The notes beneath the pieces are model-generated. The model did no database searches. It was not told the DNA's origin and saw only the letters and a program-made list of their open reading frames with translations. A program made the position numbers and the translations under genes. Below, piece after piece: positions 16,291-25,879 of a stretch of 64,000 nt of DNA. Origin of the DNA: an uncultured Lachnospiraceae bacterium (GTDB lineage: Bacteria > Bacillota > Clostridia > Lachnospirales > Lachnospiraceae); contig CAMWGV010000006.1 in NCBI GenBank assembly GCA_947173945.1, positions 1 through 64,000 on the forward strand. The letters are read 5' to 3'. Position 1 is the stretch's first letter. Every line of letters begins with the position of its first letter.

Positions 16291-18087
16291 TTAATTCTCC
16301 TTTACAACATAACCCTTTTTAGGAACCTTAACTGTTACTATTGTTCCTTTATCAGGCTTATTTTTTATCTCTACGACAGCGCCACACATACTTTTCAGTC
16401 TTTTCTTAATTGCCTTATATGTGTATTTTCCGTAAAAGCGTTTATCCGGTCCGATTCCCTTACCATTATCGACAATCTGTATGGCAAAGCAATCCAGTCT
16501 CTCATAGCTTCTTACTACAATTCGTCCTCCCAAATCAGATCTTAAGGCACCATTTACAACTGCATTCTCCACCAGTGGCTCCACTGTATTAAATGGAATC
16601 TGAAATTCAACTACCTTATCCTCAACAACGATTTCAAGTGCCTCATTTCGTTTACGCTGCATGCCAAGATATGACTTAATATACTCCATTTCCTCTGAAA
16701 ATGGAACCATTTTTTGTTCTGCGGATGCCATAATGTTATATTTCAAATATACAGATGTGTCATATATAAGTCTGCTGTTTTCCAAATCATGCTCTTTTAA
16801 ATTGTTGACTGCAACGTTTAATGTGCTGTAAACAAACTTTGTATTTATATTTTTTAATGCACGCTTTTTTTCTTTTTCAATGTTGTCATGGGTCAGCTCA
16901 TTTGCATAATTCATTTCCTTAATAATTCCCTTTTCAACGGATATTACAAGAAGAATCATAAATATATATACACCCACCTGAAGTACAACACCATCATACG
17001 GAATATAAAACCGGAAGCATGATAAAAGTGCCTCAATAAGAGTCGCAACCGTAAGCACCATGTTTGCACAAAGGTTACTGTATATTGTTTTGTCTCCGTA
17101 TGTGTCTGCTGCCAGATACATAATTCCCGAAAGAAGCAGCAGTCCTATTACAATAAATATCTTCGTAAAAATTGTATAAGTCGCAAAGTCACATACATGA
17201 AGCATCTGGAACACTACACCGACCAGCATATTTACGGCAAATATATATATTCCAATCTCAAATATTCTTCCGTATCTCCGCTTAATTACAAAGCATCTTT
17301 GGTGCATAATATATAATATAGGCATAATAAGCATAATAACCATGTTAGCCATATATATACCAAAGGTGTTTGATGTTATAAGCTGGAGTATCGGATTTGA
17401 TGTTATACTCCACAATGCAACAGCAAAAATAAACCCGAATCCGTAAAGCGCTCTTCTCTTATTTACGTTGATGTTTTTCATAAAACAAACTGAAATAATG
17501 AGAATAATGCTAACTATAAGCAACAATGTGGCAAATATAAAGCTTACCCCATTTTTTTTCGCAATATCCGCAACAACATCACCCTTTGTTCCAATGCTTA
17601 TGTTTCCGATTTCTCCACTATATTTATCATATGCAGATACAAGATATATCGTAATAAGAGCCCCCGGATAAGCGCTGCCTATATCAATCATGTTGATACA
17701 TGGAACCGCATTCTGTAAAAGCTTCTGGTCATTCAATACACCGTTGGCATACACTTTTTCGTCATTTACGGTCACAAGCACGTTTTGGAATTTTGTATTC
17801 AATACTAAAACACTGTTCTTATTTACATATTCCGGTGCCTCGTGCACAATAACAATTACCTCTTCACCGTCAGCCTTAACCTTTGCAGGCAAATCAATAA
17901 ACTGGTCTGACTGTCCACGATAATTCCTGAGCAGCCATCCGTCGTTAAAATCCTGAAGCGTATCTGTTGATATTTTCTTTTGCTCGCCAGGTCTAAAGAC
18001 AAACATAAACAGCCCAATAAATATTATGCCGACTGCTACTGCCAACATAACCAGTATATTTAATTGTTTTAATTTCCTGTCATTCAT
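16291..18087 (-). CDS. 7TMR-DISM-like receptor with a degenerate histidine-kinase module
   Basis: 598 residues. An N-terminal helix (about 13-31) is followed by an extracytoplasmic beta-rich domain (FNDGWLLR..., to about 180), seven or so membrane helices (about 185-395), then a LytS/YehU-type His_kinase region and an ATPase domain. The ATPase keeps the N box (PLVENAVVNGA, from 504), the G1 box (VDNGKGIG, about 539-546) and a final GT motif (DKGTIVTVKVP). The usual PHFLFNTLN sequence of this family reads TKFVYSTLN: the phosphoacceptor His is Lys417. It cannot autophosphorylate in the standard way and may signal by ATP binding or act with another partner. No response-regulator gene is adjacent; a DUF1189-like membrane protein follows directly. 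Confidence 0.75.
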   Translation of the reverse strand: MNDRKLKQLNILVMLAVAVGIIFIGLFMFVFRPGEQKKISTDTLQDFNDGWLLRNYRGQSDQFIDLPAKVKADGEEVIVIVHEAPEYVNKNSVLVLNTKFQNVLVTVNDEKVYANGVLNDQKLLQNAVPCINMIDIGSAYPGALITIYLVSAYDKYSGEIGNISIGTKGDVVADIAKKNGVSFIFATLLLIVSIILIISVCFMKNINVNKRRALYGFGFIFAVALWSITSNPILQLITSNTFGIYMANMVIMLIMPILYIMHQRCFVIKRRYGRIFEIGIYIFAVNMLVGVVFQMLHVCDFATYTIFTKIFIVIGLLLLSGIMYLAADTYGDKTIYSNLCANMVLTVATLIEALLSCFRFYIPYDGVVLQVGVYIFMILLVISVEKGIIKEMNYANELTHDNIEKEKKRALKNINTKFVYSTLNVAVNNLKEHDLENSRLIYDTSVYLKYNIMASAEQKMVPFSEEMEYIKSYLGMQRKRNEALEIVVEDKVVEFQIPFNTVEPLVENAVVNGALRSDLGGRIVVRSYERLDCFAIQIVDNGKGIGPDKRFYGKYTYKAIKKRLKSMCGAVVEIKNKPDKGTIVTVKVPKKGYVVKEN

Positions 18088-18132
18088 AAGCCGCCCCTTT
18101 TATCCTTTTATCAGATAACTTTTGTTTCCAAA

Positions 18133-18594
18133 TTACATCTGTTTCATCAGATTAATCATTTCAAGAGCTGACAATGCACAGTCGTAGCCCTTGTTTCCTG
18201 CCTTTGTGCCCGCACGTTCAATTGCCTGCTCTATATTTTCAGTTGTAACAACTCCAAACAGTACAGGAACACCGGTTGACAATGACACAGAAGCAACTCC
18301 CTTAGATACCTCGTTACATACATAGTCATAATGTGTTGTAGCTCCCCTTATTACCGTTCCAAGACATATGACTGCATCATAATTTCCTGACTCAGCCATT
18401 TTCTTTGCAGCAACAGGTATCTCAAATGCTCCCGGAACCCATGCAAGCGTTATATCATCCTCATTTACATCATGTCTTACAAGACCATCCACTGCACCTC
18501 CGATAAGCTTTGAAACAATAAACTCATTAAATCTTGCTGCAACAATTCCTATTCTGGCTCCATTTGCAACTAACTTTCCCTCTAATGTCTTCAT
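18133..18594 (-). CDS. ribH: 6,7-dimethyl-8-ribityllumazine synthase
   Basis: 153 residues, the standard lumazine synthase length. It joins 5-amino-6-ribitylamino-uracil with 3,4-dihydroxy-2-butanone 4-phosphate. Family strings are [55 protein letters not shown] and [19 protein letters not shown]; the His of THYDYV is the catalytic base. It is the last gene of the ribD-ribE-ribBA-ribH operon. A strong AGGAGG site precedes it. Confidence 0.96.
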   Translation of the reverse strand: MKTLEGKLVANGARIGIVAARFNEFIVSKLIGGAVDGLVRHDVNEDDITLAWVPGAFEIPVAAKKMAESGNYDAVICLGTVIRGATTHYDYVCNEVSKGVASVSLSTGVPVLFGVVTTENIEQAIERAGTKAGNKGYDCALSALEMINLMKQM

Positions 18595-18660
18595 ATTATA
18601 TCCTCCTATTTTGTAACCATTTTTGCGATGTGCAAAATACGGTTATTATTTTTTGTGTGT

Positions 18661-19857
18661 TTATATGTCAAGAATATGACCCATTTTTTCTTTCTTTGTT
18701 TTGAGATAAAACATGTCATATTCGCCCGGTTCCATTTGAATCGGAACCCGCTCCACAATCTCTAAATTATATCCGGCAAGTCCGTAAACCTTAAGTGGGT
18801 TATTTGTCATAAGGCGAAGTTTCTTTATTCCAAGATCAACAAGTATCTGTGTTCCTATCGTGTAATCTCTTGCATCCTCTGGAAATCCAAGCTCAATATT
18901 TGCCTCCACCGTATCTCTGCCCTTATCCTGAAGCTCATAGGCACGTATTTTATTGATCAGCCCTATTCCTCTGCCCTCCTGCCTCATATAAAGAAGTACA
19001 CCTCTGCCTTCCTTGGCAATCATTTTCATTGCCGCATCATACTGCTGTCCACAGTCACATCGTGCAGACCCCAGTGCGTCACCGGTCAGACACTCTGAAT
19101 GGACACGGCATAAGACAGGAGCACCGTCCGTTATATCTCCTTTGACAAGCGCAACATGATGCTCTCCATTCAGTTTGTTTACGTATCCATGTATCGTAAA
19201 TTCTCCATAACGCGTAGGCATCTTTGCCTTGGCAACACATTCAACAAACACCTCATGCTCTTTTCTATACTGTATAAGTTTTTCAACCGTAGATATTTTA
19301 AGGTTATGACGTTTTGCAAATTCCGTCAAATCTTCCAGTCTTGCCATATTTCCATCGTCCCGCATAATCTCACAGCAAAGACCTACCGGCTTTAATCCTG
19401 CAAGCTTCATAAGGTCAACCGTGGCCTCCGTATGTCCCTGACGTTCTATTACTCCTCCCGGCCTTGACTCTAACGGAAACATGTGCCCCGGACGTCTGAA
19501 ATCTTCAGGTTTTGCATCATCCTCAACAAATTTTCTCGCTGTATAGCCCCTCTCATATGCAGAGATACCTGTTGTTGTATCTACATGATCCACGGAGACG
19601 GAAAATGCCGTACAGTGGTTATCTGTATTCGTTATACACATCTGTGGAAGATGCAGCTTATCTGTATACTCCGGTGCCATTGGCATGCATATAAGTCCCT
19701 TCGCATATGATGCCATAAAGTTTACATTTTCAGTTGTTGCAAACTGGGCAGCACAGATGACATCACCTTCATTTTCCCTGTTTTCATCATCCAGTATAAC
19801 AACAATTTTCCCCTGTCTCAAATCCTCAAGAATTTCCTCAATTGAGTTGAATTCCAT
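18661..19857 (-). CDS. ribBA: bifunctional DHBP synthase / GTP cyclohydrolase II
   Basis: 398 residues in two enzyme domains. Residues 1 to about 200 form 3,4-dihydroxy-2-butanone-4-phosphate synthase ([54 protein letters not shown]). The remainder is GTP cyclohydrolase II with the zinc site [20 protein letters not shown] and [20 protein letters not shown]. The two activities make both riboflavin precursors, from ribulose 5-phosphate and from GTP. All key motifs are intact, so both halves should work. AGGAGG lies before the ATG. Third gene of the riboflavin operon. Confidence 0.97.
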   Translation of the reverse strand: MEFNSIEEILEDLRQGKIVVILDDENRENEGDVICAAQFATTENVNFMASYAKGLICMPMAPEYTDKLHLPQMCITNTDNHCTAFSVSVDHVDTTTGISAYERGYTARKFVEDDAKPEDFRRPGHMFPLESRPGGVIERQGHTEATVDLMKLAGLKPVGLCCEIMRDDGNMARLEDLTEFAKRHNLKISTVEKLIQYRKEHEVFVECVAKAKMPTRYGEFTIHGYVNKLNGEHHVALVKGDITDGAPVLCRVHSECLTGDALGSARCDCGQQYDAAMKMIAKEGRGVLLYMRQEGRGIGLINKIRAYELQDKGRDTVEANIELGFPEDARDYTIGTQILVDLGIKKLRLMTNNPLKVYGLAGYNLEIVERVPIQMEPGEYDMFYLKTKKEKMGHILDI

Positions 19858-19899
19858 ACTATATTCCTCCTATTCCACTATGAACAGCCATAGCACATC

Positions 19900-20559
19900 C
19901 TACATAAACCCATGTTCAATAAGAAATGCTTCATTCAAACCGGCAGTTTTTTGTTTATTTTCATTGGACTTACCATATGACATAAGCTTTTCTACATATT
20001 TTCCAATTACATCGTTTTCAAGATTTACAATATCCCCTGCTTTTTTTGAAAGAAGTGTCGTCTCCGCCGCAGTGTGTGGAATAATTGAAACCTTAAAGCA
20101 GCTGCTATCCACATATGCCACCGTAAGGCTTATGCCATCAATGGCTATAGACCCTTTTTCTATTATATATTTTAGTATAGCTTCCGTTGTATTAACGGTA
20201 ACCCACACCGCATTATCCTCTCTTTCAAGCCTGCTTACTGTACCTGTTCCATCAATATGCCCCGAAACAATATGTCCACCAAATCTTCCGTTTAATGTCA
20301 TAGCTCTCTCAAGATTTACTTTGCTCCCAGGGGCAAGCCCTCCCAATGACGTTCTCCTCATTGTCTCTGCCATAACATCTGCGGTAAAACAATTTCCCTT
20401 TATTGACGTTACAGTAAGGCAAATACCATTTACAGCTATACTATCTCCTATATGTGAATCTTTTGTGACAACTTCTCCACAGATGGTAAGCCTTGCAGAT
20501 TTTGCCCCTTTATCGATAGATTTGATAATACCCATTTCCTCAACAATTCCGGTAAACAT
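19900..20559 (-). CDS. ribE: riboflavin synthase, alpha chain
   Basis: 219 residues made of two similar lumazine-binding repeats. The first begins MFTGIVEEMGIIKSI and includes GDSIAVNGICLTV; the second includes KGSIAIDGISLTVAYVD. VSGHIDGTGTV links them. The enzyme dismutates two dimethylribityllumazine molecules into riboflavin and the pyrimidine precursor that RibH reuses. Length and the MFTGI start are standard for the family. Second gene of the operon, 46 bp after ribD, with a GAGGA ribosome site. Confidence 0.96.
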   Translation of the reverse strand: MFTGIVEEMGIIKSIDKGAKSARLTICGEVVTKDSHIGDSIAVNGICLTVTSIKGNCFTADVMAETMRRTSLGGLAPGSKVNLERAMTLNGRFGGHIVSGHIDGTGTVSRLEREDNAVWVTVNTTEAILKYIIEKGSIAIDGISLTVAYVDSSCFKVSIIPHTAAETTLLSKKAGDIVNLENDVIGKYVEKLMSYGKSNENKQKTAGLNEAFLIEHGFM

Positions 20560-20605
20560 TTTATTTCCTCTTTTCTAAAATAAATATTTAACAACAGGTA
20601 GCCTT

Positions 20606-21706
20606 TTATCTTCTGTACGTTAGAAGTATATCCTCTTCTATCTGTTCCACTCTCTTTAAATGAAATATTTTTGCAAGTTTCGGTTCCTCCACTCCCTGTC
20701 CCTCCACAGGACTTGGTGCCTCACCTCCACCAAATATTTTTGGTGCAATATAAGCCTGTATTTCATTTACAATATTTTCACGAATGGCACTATAATTCAA
20801 TGTACCTCCACCCTCAAGCAAAATTCCGTCTATACCCTTTTCTCCCAGCAGCTTCATAAGCAAATTCAGGTCAATCCTTTTATCGGTCCCGCCTGCTTCC
20901 AATATTTCAACACCCTTATCCTGAAGCAGCTTACATTTGGCTTTTATTCCTTCATCCTTATTATCAAGATCACATACTGCAACTATGGTCTTTACATCCC
21001 TTGCAGTATTTACAATATTGCAATCAATGGGAATCATCAAATTACTGTCACAAACGATTCTAATTGGATTCCGTCCACCCTCTACCTTACATGTAAGCAT
21101 TGGATTATCTGCAAGAACCGTTCCGATTCCCACCATGATTCCCATATACTCATTCCTGCTTTCGGCAACACGTTTTCTTGATTCTTCACATGTAATCCAT
21201 TTGCTTTTTTTATTGTAGGTTGCAATTTTTCCATCCATGGTCATTGCATATTTCATGACTACATATGGTCTTTTTGTCGTAATGTAGTGAAAGAACACTG
21301 GATTTAACTCATCACACTTTTCTTTCAGCATATGGGTATCAACGTCTATACCATGCTCACGCAGATATTTTATTCCGTTTCCTGCAACCTTTTCATTTGG
21401 ATCATCAGAGCCAACGTAAACATGTCCTATTTTATGCTCCACAATTGCATTTACACAAGGTGGCTGTTTCCCAAAATGGCAACATGGCTCCAATGTGACA
21501 TACATTTCTGCTCCTTCTGCATCCTCTGTAAGGTTTGAAAATGCATCTCTCTCTGCATGAAGCCCGCCATATCTGGCATGATATCCCTGCCCTATTATTT
21601 TTCCGTTTTTTACTATAACCGCACCTACAAGTGGATTCGGATTTACGGCTCCTTTTCCTTTTTTGGCAAGCTCTATGGCAAGTAACATATATTTCTCTTC
21701 AAACAT
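20606..21706 (-). CDS. ribD: riboflavin-specific deaminase / reductase
   Basis: 366 residues. The N-terminal cytidine-deaminase-like domain has the zinc motif GGLHAERDA and TLEPCCHFGKQPPCVNAI; the C-terminal reductase domain has RPYVVMKYAMTMDGKIAT, GIGTVLADNPMLTC and ILLEGGGTLNYSAI. The enzyme deaminates and then reduces the first pyrimidine intermediate made from GTP. It is the first gene of the riboflavin operon, lying 66 bp after the terminator hairpin of the FMN riboswitch, so its expression should fall when FMN is abundant. AAGGAG precedes the ATG. Confidence 0.96.
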   Translation of the reverse strand: MFEEKYMLLAIELAKKGKGAVNPNPLVGAVIVKNGKIIGQGYHARYGGLHAERDAFSNLTEDAEGAEMYVTLEPCCHFGKQPPCVNAIVEHKIGHVYVGSDDPNEKVAGNGIKYLREHGIDVDTHMLKEKCDELNPVFFHYITTKRPYVVMKYAMTMDGKIATYNKKSKWITCEESRKRVAESRNEYMGIMVGIGTVLADNPMLTCKVEGGRNPIRIVCDSNLMIPIDCNIVNTARDVKTIVAVCDLDNKDEGIKAKCKLLQDKGVEILEAGGTDKRIDLNLLMKLLGEKGIDGILLEGGGTLNYSAIRENIVNEIQAYIAPKIFGGGEAPSPVEGQGVEEPKLAKIFHLKRVEQIEEDILLTYRR

Positions 21707-21771
21707 CGCACTGCTCCTTGTTCAAACCTTCTATAGTTCTTTCGTTTTTATAATTCCCTTATATAGCAAAT

Positions 21772-21803
21772 GAAAACAGCCCCAAAATGTCGGAGCTGTT
21801 TTC
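21772..21803 (-). terminator. riboswitch-controlled terminator before ribD
   Basis: GAAAACAGCTCC and GGGGCTGTTTTC pair around an 8-base loop and are followed by TTTTCATTTG on the minus strand. It lies between the FMN aptamer and ribD, the usual place for the expression-platform terminator. Confidence 0.75.
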
Positions 21804-21849
21804 AAAAAGATAGTTATTGCATACATATAAAATATACATAATACTATAT

Positions 21850-21975
21850 CAACGATTCTTCTTCCATCCAGACTTTACTGTCGGCTCCGGAATCACACCG
21901 GATCTGCCATCAGGCTCGCGGGCTCGTGCAAAAACACATACCGCCGGTCGGGAATTTCACCCTGCCCCGAAGTAT
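21850..21975 (-). ncRNA. FMN riboswitch (RFN element)
   Basis: On the minus strand the segment starts with CTTCGGGGCAGGGTGAAATT, then CCCGACCGGCGGTA, a variable arm, GAGCCCGCGAGC, CTGATGGCAGATCCGGTG and TCCGGAGCCGACAGT, and closes with GGATGGAAGAAG. This is the conserved six-helix FMN aptamer. It heads the riboflavin operon and should switch the downstream terminator on when FMN binds. Its 5' end is only about 12 bp from the stop of the preceding Sel1 gene, so its promoter must lie within the end of that gene. Confidence 0.97.
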
Positions 21976-21987
21976 ATTAATTTGTAT

Positions 21988-24708
21988 TTAGTCCATTTTT
22001 CCAATGGATAAGAAACCACTCTCGTTCGAGCGAAGCAGGAATGAAAGTCCAATGTTTTTCTTTGTGCCCTCAGTAGCTATATAAATTTCACCTGTTTCAA
22101 CAAGTGACTTAGCTATCAGTTGAACTTTATCCTTAAACTGCATCATTTCACGTCTGTCTCTTGAACTCAGCTTAAATAAATACTGATTCTTTGAGCTTAT
22201 AAGAAGAATGCTGTATGTGTGTACATTATTCTTTGTATCTCTCATACCGGAACCAATCATACGTGAGTTGGCAATTATAATCTCTGCATTCTCATCCGGT
22301 AAGTATTCAGAAAGGATAAGCTTGTAAATTTTAAGGTAGCTTTCCTCATCCTCAGCAGCTACCGGCAACTCAGCCACAGCAAACTCTACAACTGAATCTG
22401 CAAACTTTATTGTACCGCCCTCATCGTTAATAACAGCTGTACATTCCTTCGGAACACAAAGTCTGAAAAACTTGTTATCTATAATCTTTTCGCCCTCATC
22501 AGGCTGTTTTATAACAAGGTCATTATACTTTTTCTCCAGCTTATTCATACAAATAATTGCCGAATCATCACCGGTCTCTGCGATTTCAATAAGCTCGGAA
22601 TAAAGATTTTTTATATCTTGTGTTGTATACGGCACAAGCTCTGTTAAAATATCTATGGCAGGAACATAACCCATTCTTGCACTCTGGAGATAAAGCTGTA
22701 TTTTTTCAGCATCACTCTCAGCCTTCTCTGACTTATATTCTATTATCTTGAAAAGGTTATCTTTGTCAAATCCATCGTAGCCATTGTCATATGCCCTTTC
22801 AAAATATTTAAGACTCCTAATCTCGCCTCTATAGTTCTCGTCATTTTCCTGGGCTTGATAAATTTTTCCAAGTTCATAAGCTGCCTGATAACTTCCAAGT
22901 CCAAGTGCTTCATTAAATGCCTTTTCAATCTCATAGGAATTCGCTATATAAAATACCTGACTCTGCTTATAAAGTGCTATTTTGAGTGCCGTTGCACCAC
23001 TACCTGCCTCAACAGCTCTCTCCCACTTCTCAACACTGCTTTGTAAATCTTCTCCTTTTAACTCCTCTATGTCCTTAATATAAGCCTCAGCCTCAAGTAT
23101 ACCATTGGCTGCTGCTTCCTTGAAATATTCAAGTGCCTTGACACCATCTCTCTTTGTTCTAAGCACGCCATAGTAATAAAATCTTCCAAGATAAAATGCA
23201 ACCCTCTTATGCCCAAGCCTGTGAGCATGCTCATACCAGTTCAGTGCTTTCATGTAATCCTTAAGCTGCTGGTCGTGTATGTTTCCAAGAAGGAATGCCA
23301 AATCCGGATCCTTTGTTGCATCAAACAGCTGTTTTGCATAGCTTATCGTCTTTTCAATATCCTTGTAAGGCGAATCCTCATCAAAGTACAGCTCAATCAA
23401 AAGATAACTTGCCTTTATACTTCCCAGCTTAAGTGCCTGCTTAGCTGCTGCCATGGCGCCCTCATAATCTTCAAGATAATAACAGTAAACAGCCTCACTG
23501 TAATACTGATTTTCCTTTCTGTTAAGACTCTGTTCACTGGCAAGTGTCGGGTCAACAAACGCAAAGGAGTTTGCCGTCTCAAAAATAATTTCCTCGTACT
23601 GCTCAATTATTTCCATTGTTGCACATACAAACTTCATGCAGGCAAGTCTTTTTCCCTGATAAAATGCAAATGTAACAATTCCTTTTTCCATCTCTTTATG
23701 ATAGAACGTAGTGCATACACCATCTGCATAATCTGTTATATATGCCTTGAGCTGAAGTTCTTCATCAAATGCATCATTACAGTATCTCAGATAATTTTCA
23801 AGTGTTTTTTTAGAGTCCCTCGGTATACTGTCATAGGACACATACATTGCGAAATCCTTATATGTAAGACTAGGTGCATAATATTCCTCATCTGTCTCCT
23901 CATTGATTGTCTTCACCCAATCCTTCGGAAGCTTATGAATATATCCATCCACCTGATTGTGTACATATGTGTATTGATACTGGAGTCTTGATGCCTCAAT
24001 AGCCTTGTAGCGGGGTTCCTTACCTTTTGCACGTCTTGCCTCAGCTATCTCCGTATACAGCTTATCCTTTTCCTCAAACTCCAGACTATCCGTGTGCTGG
24101 CTGGCATACTCCACTCTGTCATATGCCGACATAGCCTTTGTGTCACCCATATCTGCAAGTCTTTTGTACCACATCATCGCCTTGTCATAATCAACCGGTA
24201 CAACAAAGTCACTTTTATTTCCATACTGGTCTATTCTGTTTAAACCATGCTCGTATATACTTCCTAAATTCATGTAGGCAGCTTTAATTCCACAATCTGT
24301 AGCTTTCTCAAAAAAAGTAATTGCCTTTGAAAAGTTTTGTATGTCAAGAAGCATCTTTGCAAGCTTATAAATCATTTCGCCATCCTTGTTAAGCTTGGTA
24401 TACTTCTCGTAGTACAGGCATGCCTTGTTTATGTCCACGTCCACCAGACAGTTGCTGTACCTTCCTGTTTCATATAGCTCCCCCATTATCTTTAACGCAT
24501 CAACACCAAAAGACTTATACTGACCATCCACAATAGCTATGTCAACTATTTTTTCGAATATCTCAACAGCCTCCTCGTGGTTACCGTTCTCCATCAGATT
24601 TATAGCCTTATCGTACTGAAGCTCAACGTTACTCTTATTCGATTTTTTCTTTCCTCCTATTCCAGAAAGGAATGGAATCTTACCAAAAAAATTGCTAAGC
24701 TTTCCCAT
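21988..24708 (-). CDS. large Sel1/TPR-repeat protein
   Basis: 906 residues, soluble, with no signal peptide. Many Sel1/TPR-like helical repeats cover about residues 30-230 and 390-680, for example AAYMNLGSIYEHGLNRIDQ, AMMWYKRLADMGDTKAM, KVAFYLGRFYYYGVLRT and QAAYELGKIYQAQENDE. A mixed domain between the repeat blocks (about 250-380) and the last 180 residues have alternating strands (FFRLCVPKECTAVINDE, VVEFAVAELPVAAEDEE, YSILLISSKNQYLFKLSSRD). Those two parts resemble each other in layout, as if a small alpha/beta module occurs twice. Sel1 repeats usually mediate protein contacts. I do not recognise a specific function. It starts after GGAGG and lies upstream of the FMN riboswitch. Confidence 0.7.
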   Translation of the reverse strand: MGKLSNFFGKIPFLSGIGGKKKSNKSNVELQYDKAINLMENGNHEEAVEIFEKIVDIAIVDGQYKSFGVDALKIMGELYETGRYSNCLVDVDINKACLYYEKYTKLNKDGEMIYKLAKMLLDIQNFSKAITFFEKATDCGIKAAYMNLGSIYEHGLNRIDQYGNKSDFVVPVDYDKAMMWYKRLADMGDTKAMSAYDRVEYASQHTDSLEFEEKDKLYTEIAEARRAKGKEPRYKAIEASRLQYQYTYVHNQVDGYIHKLPKDWVKTINEETDEEYYAPSLTYKDFAMYVSYDSIPRDSKKTLENYLRYCNDAFDEELQLKAYITDYADGVCTTFYHKEMEKGIVTFAFYQGKRLACMKFVCATMEIIEQYEEIIFETANSFAFVDPTLASEQSLNRKENQYYSEAVYCYYLEDYEGAMAAAKQALKLGSIKASYLLIELYFDEDSPYKDIEKTISYAKQLFDATKDPDLAFLLGNIHDQQLKDYMKALNWYEHAHRLGHKRVAFYLGRFYYYGVLRTKRDGVKALEYFKEAAANGILEAEAYIKDIEELKGEDLQSSVEKWERAVEAGSGATALKIALYKQSQVFYIANSYEIEKAFNEALGLGSYQAAYELGKIYQAQENDENYRGEIRSLKYFERAYDNGYDGFDKDNLFKIIEYKSEKAESDAEKIQLYLQSARMGYVPAIDILTELVPYTTQDIKNLYSELIEIAETGDDSAIICMNKLEKKYNDLVIKQPDEGEKIIDNKFFRLCVPKECTAVINDEGGTIKFADSVVEFAVAELPVAAEDEESYLKIYKLILSEYLPDENAEIIIANSRMIGSGMRDTKNNVHTYSILLISSKNQYLFKLSSRDRREMMQFKDKVQLIAKSLVETGEIYIATEGTKKNIGLSFLLRSNESGFLSIGKMD

Positions 24709-24770
24709 TTGCTATCCTCCTTCGTAGCAACAATAAATACCTAAAATGTATTTTACCACAAAGGTTTTTC

Positions 24771-25034
24771 TTATGCAAGGTTACCTGACTCAATATAATT
24801 TACAATTGTTTCAATTGCCTTTTCTTCGTCTGCACCTTCAGCCTCAATTAAAAGCTCTTCTCCTTTGCCAAATCCCATGCTCATCATTCCCATAATGCTT
24901 TTTGCATTTATCTTTTTCGCCTTTTCAACAATAAATATTTTGCTCTCAAACTGACTTGCAATCTGAACCAGCATAGCAACCGGTCTCGCTTCTGCGTCCG
25001 CAGAAAAGTTTACCTTTACGGTCTTGTTAATCAT
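24771..25034 (-). CDS. HPr-like (Crh-type) regulatory protein with Glu15
   Basis: 87 residues with the HPr fold. The regulatory serine is intact at the standard position (S46 in KSIMGMMS), so HprK could phosphorylate it. The catalytic histidine of HPr (position 15, in GLHARPA) is replaced by Glu: the sequence reads DAEARPVAMLVQIAS. It therefore cannot pass phosphate to PTS sugars. Bacillus Crh has Gln here and works only in catabolite repression, and its gene also follows whiA. Here the ribosome site AGGAGG is formed by the last two Arg codons of whiA. The protein is best read as a Crh-like regulator, with HprK encoded 4 kb away. Confidence 0.85.
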   Translation of the reverse strand: MINKTVKVNFSADAEARPVAMLVQIASQFESKIFIVEKAKKINAKSIMGMMSMGFGKGEELLIEAEGADEEKAIETIVNYIESGNLA

Positions 25035-25035
25035 A

Positions 25036-25875
25036 TCATTTCCTCCTTAGCTCATTGGCTATCTCACTTATTTTTCTTAATCTATGATTCACACCTGACT
25101 TGCCTATAGGTGGATTTAACATTTCTCCAAGCTCCTTTAATGTAATCTCCGGTTCTTCAAGCCTTAACTCAGCTATTTTTCTAAGATTATCAGGTAAAAA
25201 TTTAAGTCCCTTTGTCTCCTCAATAAACTGGATATCCTCAATTTGTTTTACAGCTGCATTGACAGTTTTATTTATATTTGCAGTCTCACAGTTCACCCTT
25301 CTGTTGACCGAATTCCTCATATCCTTAAGTATCCTGACATTTTCCATATTCATAAGCGCATTGTGGGCACCTATAATATTGAGAAAATCAACAATCATCG
25401 AGCCATCCTTAATATATACTACTCTGTATTTTTTTCTTGTAACCTGTTTCGGTTCAAGGTCAAAACCATCCATAATATATGCGACAAGCTCAGCACACAG
25501 CTCATTTTCACATACTATTTCAAGATGATACCCCTTGTTGGGGTCGGTAACCGAACCTGACGAAAGAAATGCACCTCTCATAAATGCTTGTTTGCAACAG
25601 CTTCGCTCAATAAGCATATGATCAGCCACGAGAAAGCCATCCGACTCTTTCAGCTTAAGTGCCTTCCTTCCTTCCTCTGAATATGCATCAAGATCTAGCA
25701 GTTTTTCAAGTTTTTTTATTTTATTAAATAAATGAATACTCTCTCCATAACTGTTTTTTTCTTCATTCCTTCTGTCAGACATTGTTACAAGCGCTCCAAG
25801 CTCTGCCAGACGGCAATGACGTGAGCTGCTTATATGCTGGTAAAGTTCTGCCTTCACTTGTGATGAAAAAGACAT
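25036..25875 (-). CDS. whiA: WhiA, DNA-binding cell division/sporulation regulator
   Basis: 279 residues. The N-terminal two thirds have the degenerate LAGLIDADG homing-endonuclease fold ([55 protein letters not shown]), and the C-terminus has a helix-turn-helix ([20 protein letters not shown]). In Bacillus it binds DNA and influences division and chromosome segregation; in Streptomyces it controls sporulation. It follows rapZ by four bases and precedes the Crh-like gene by one base, the same order as the Bacillus yvc cluster except that yvcK is not between. Confidence 0.95.
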   Translation of the reverse strand: MSFSSQVKAELYQHISSSRHCRLAELGALVTMSDRRNEEKNSYGESIHLFNKIKKLEKLLDLDAYSEEGRKALKLKESDGFLVADHMLIERSCCKQAFMRGAFLSSGSVTDPNKGYHLEIVCENELCAELVAYIMDGFDLEPKQVTRKKYRVVYIKDGSMIVDFLNIIGAHNALMNMENVRILKDMRNSVNRRVNCETANINKTVNAAVKQIEDIQFIEETKGLKFLPDNLRKIAELRLEEPEITLKELGEMLNPPIGKSGVNHRLRKISEIANELRRK

Positions 25876-25879
25876 GGCA

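Noticed and set aside
23209-23991. 260-codon plus-strand open frame opposite the Sel1 gene
   Set aside because: Cysteine- and isoleucine-rich antisense shadow with no ribosome site or known motif.
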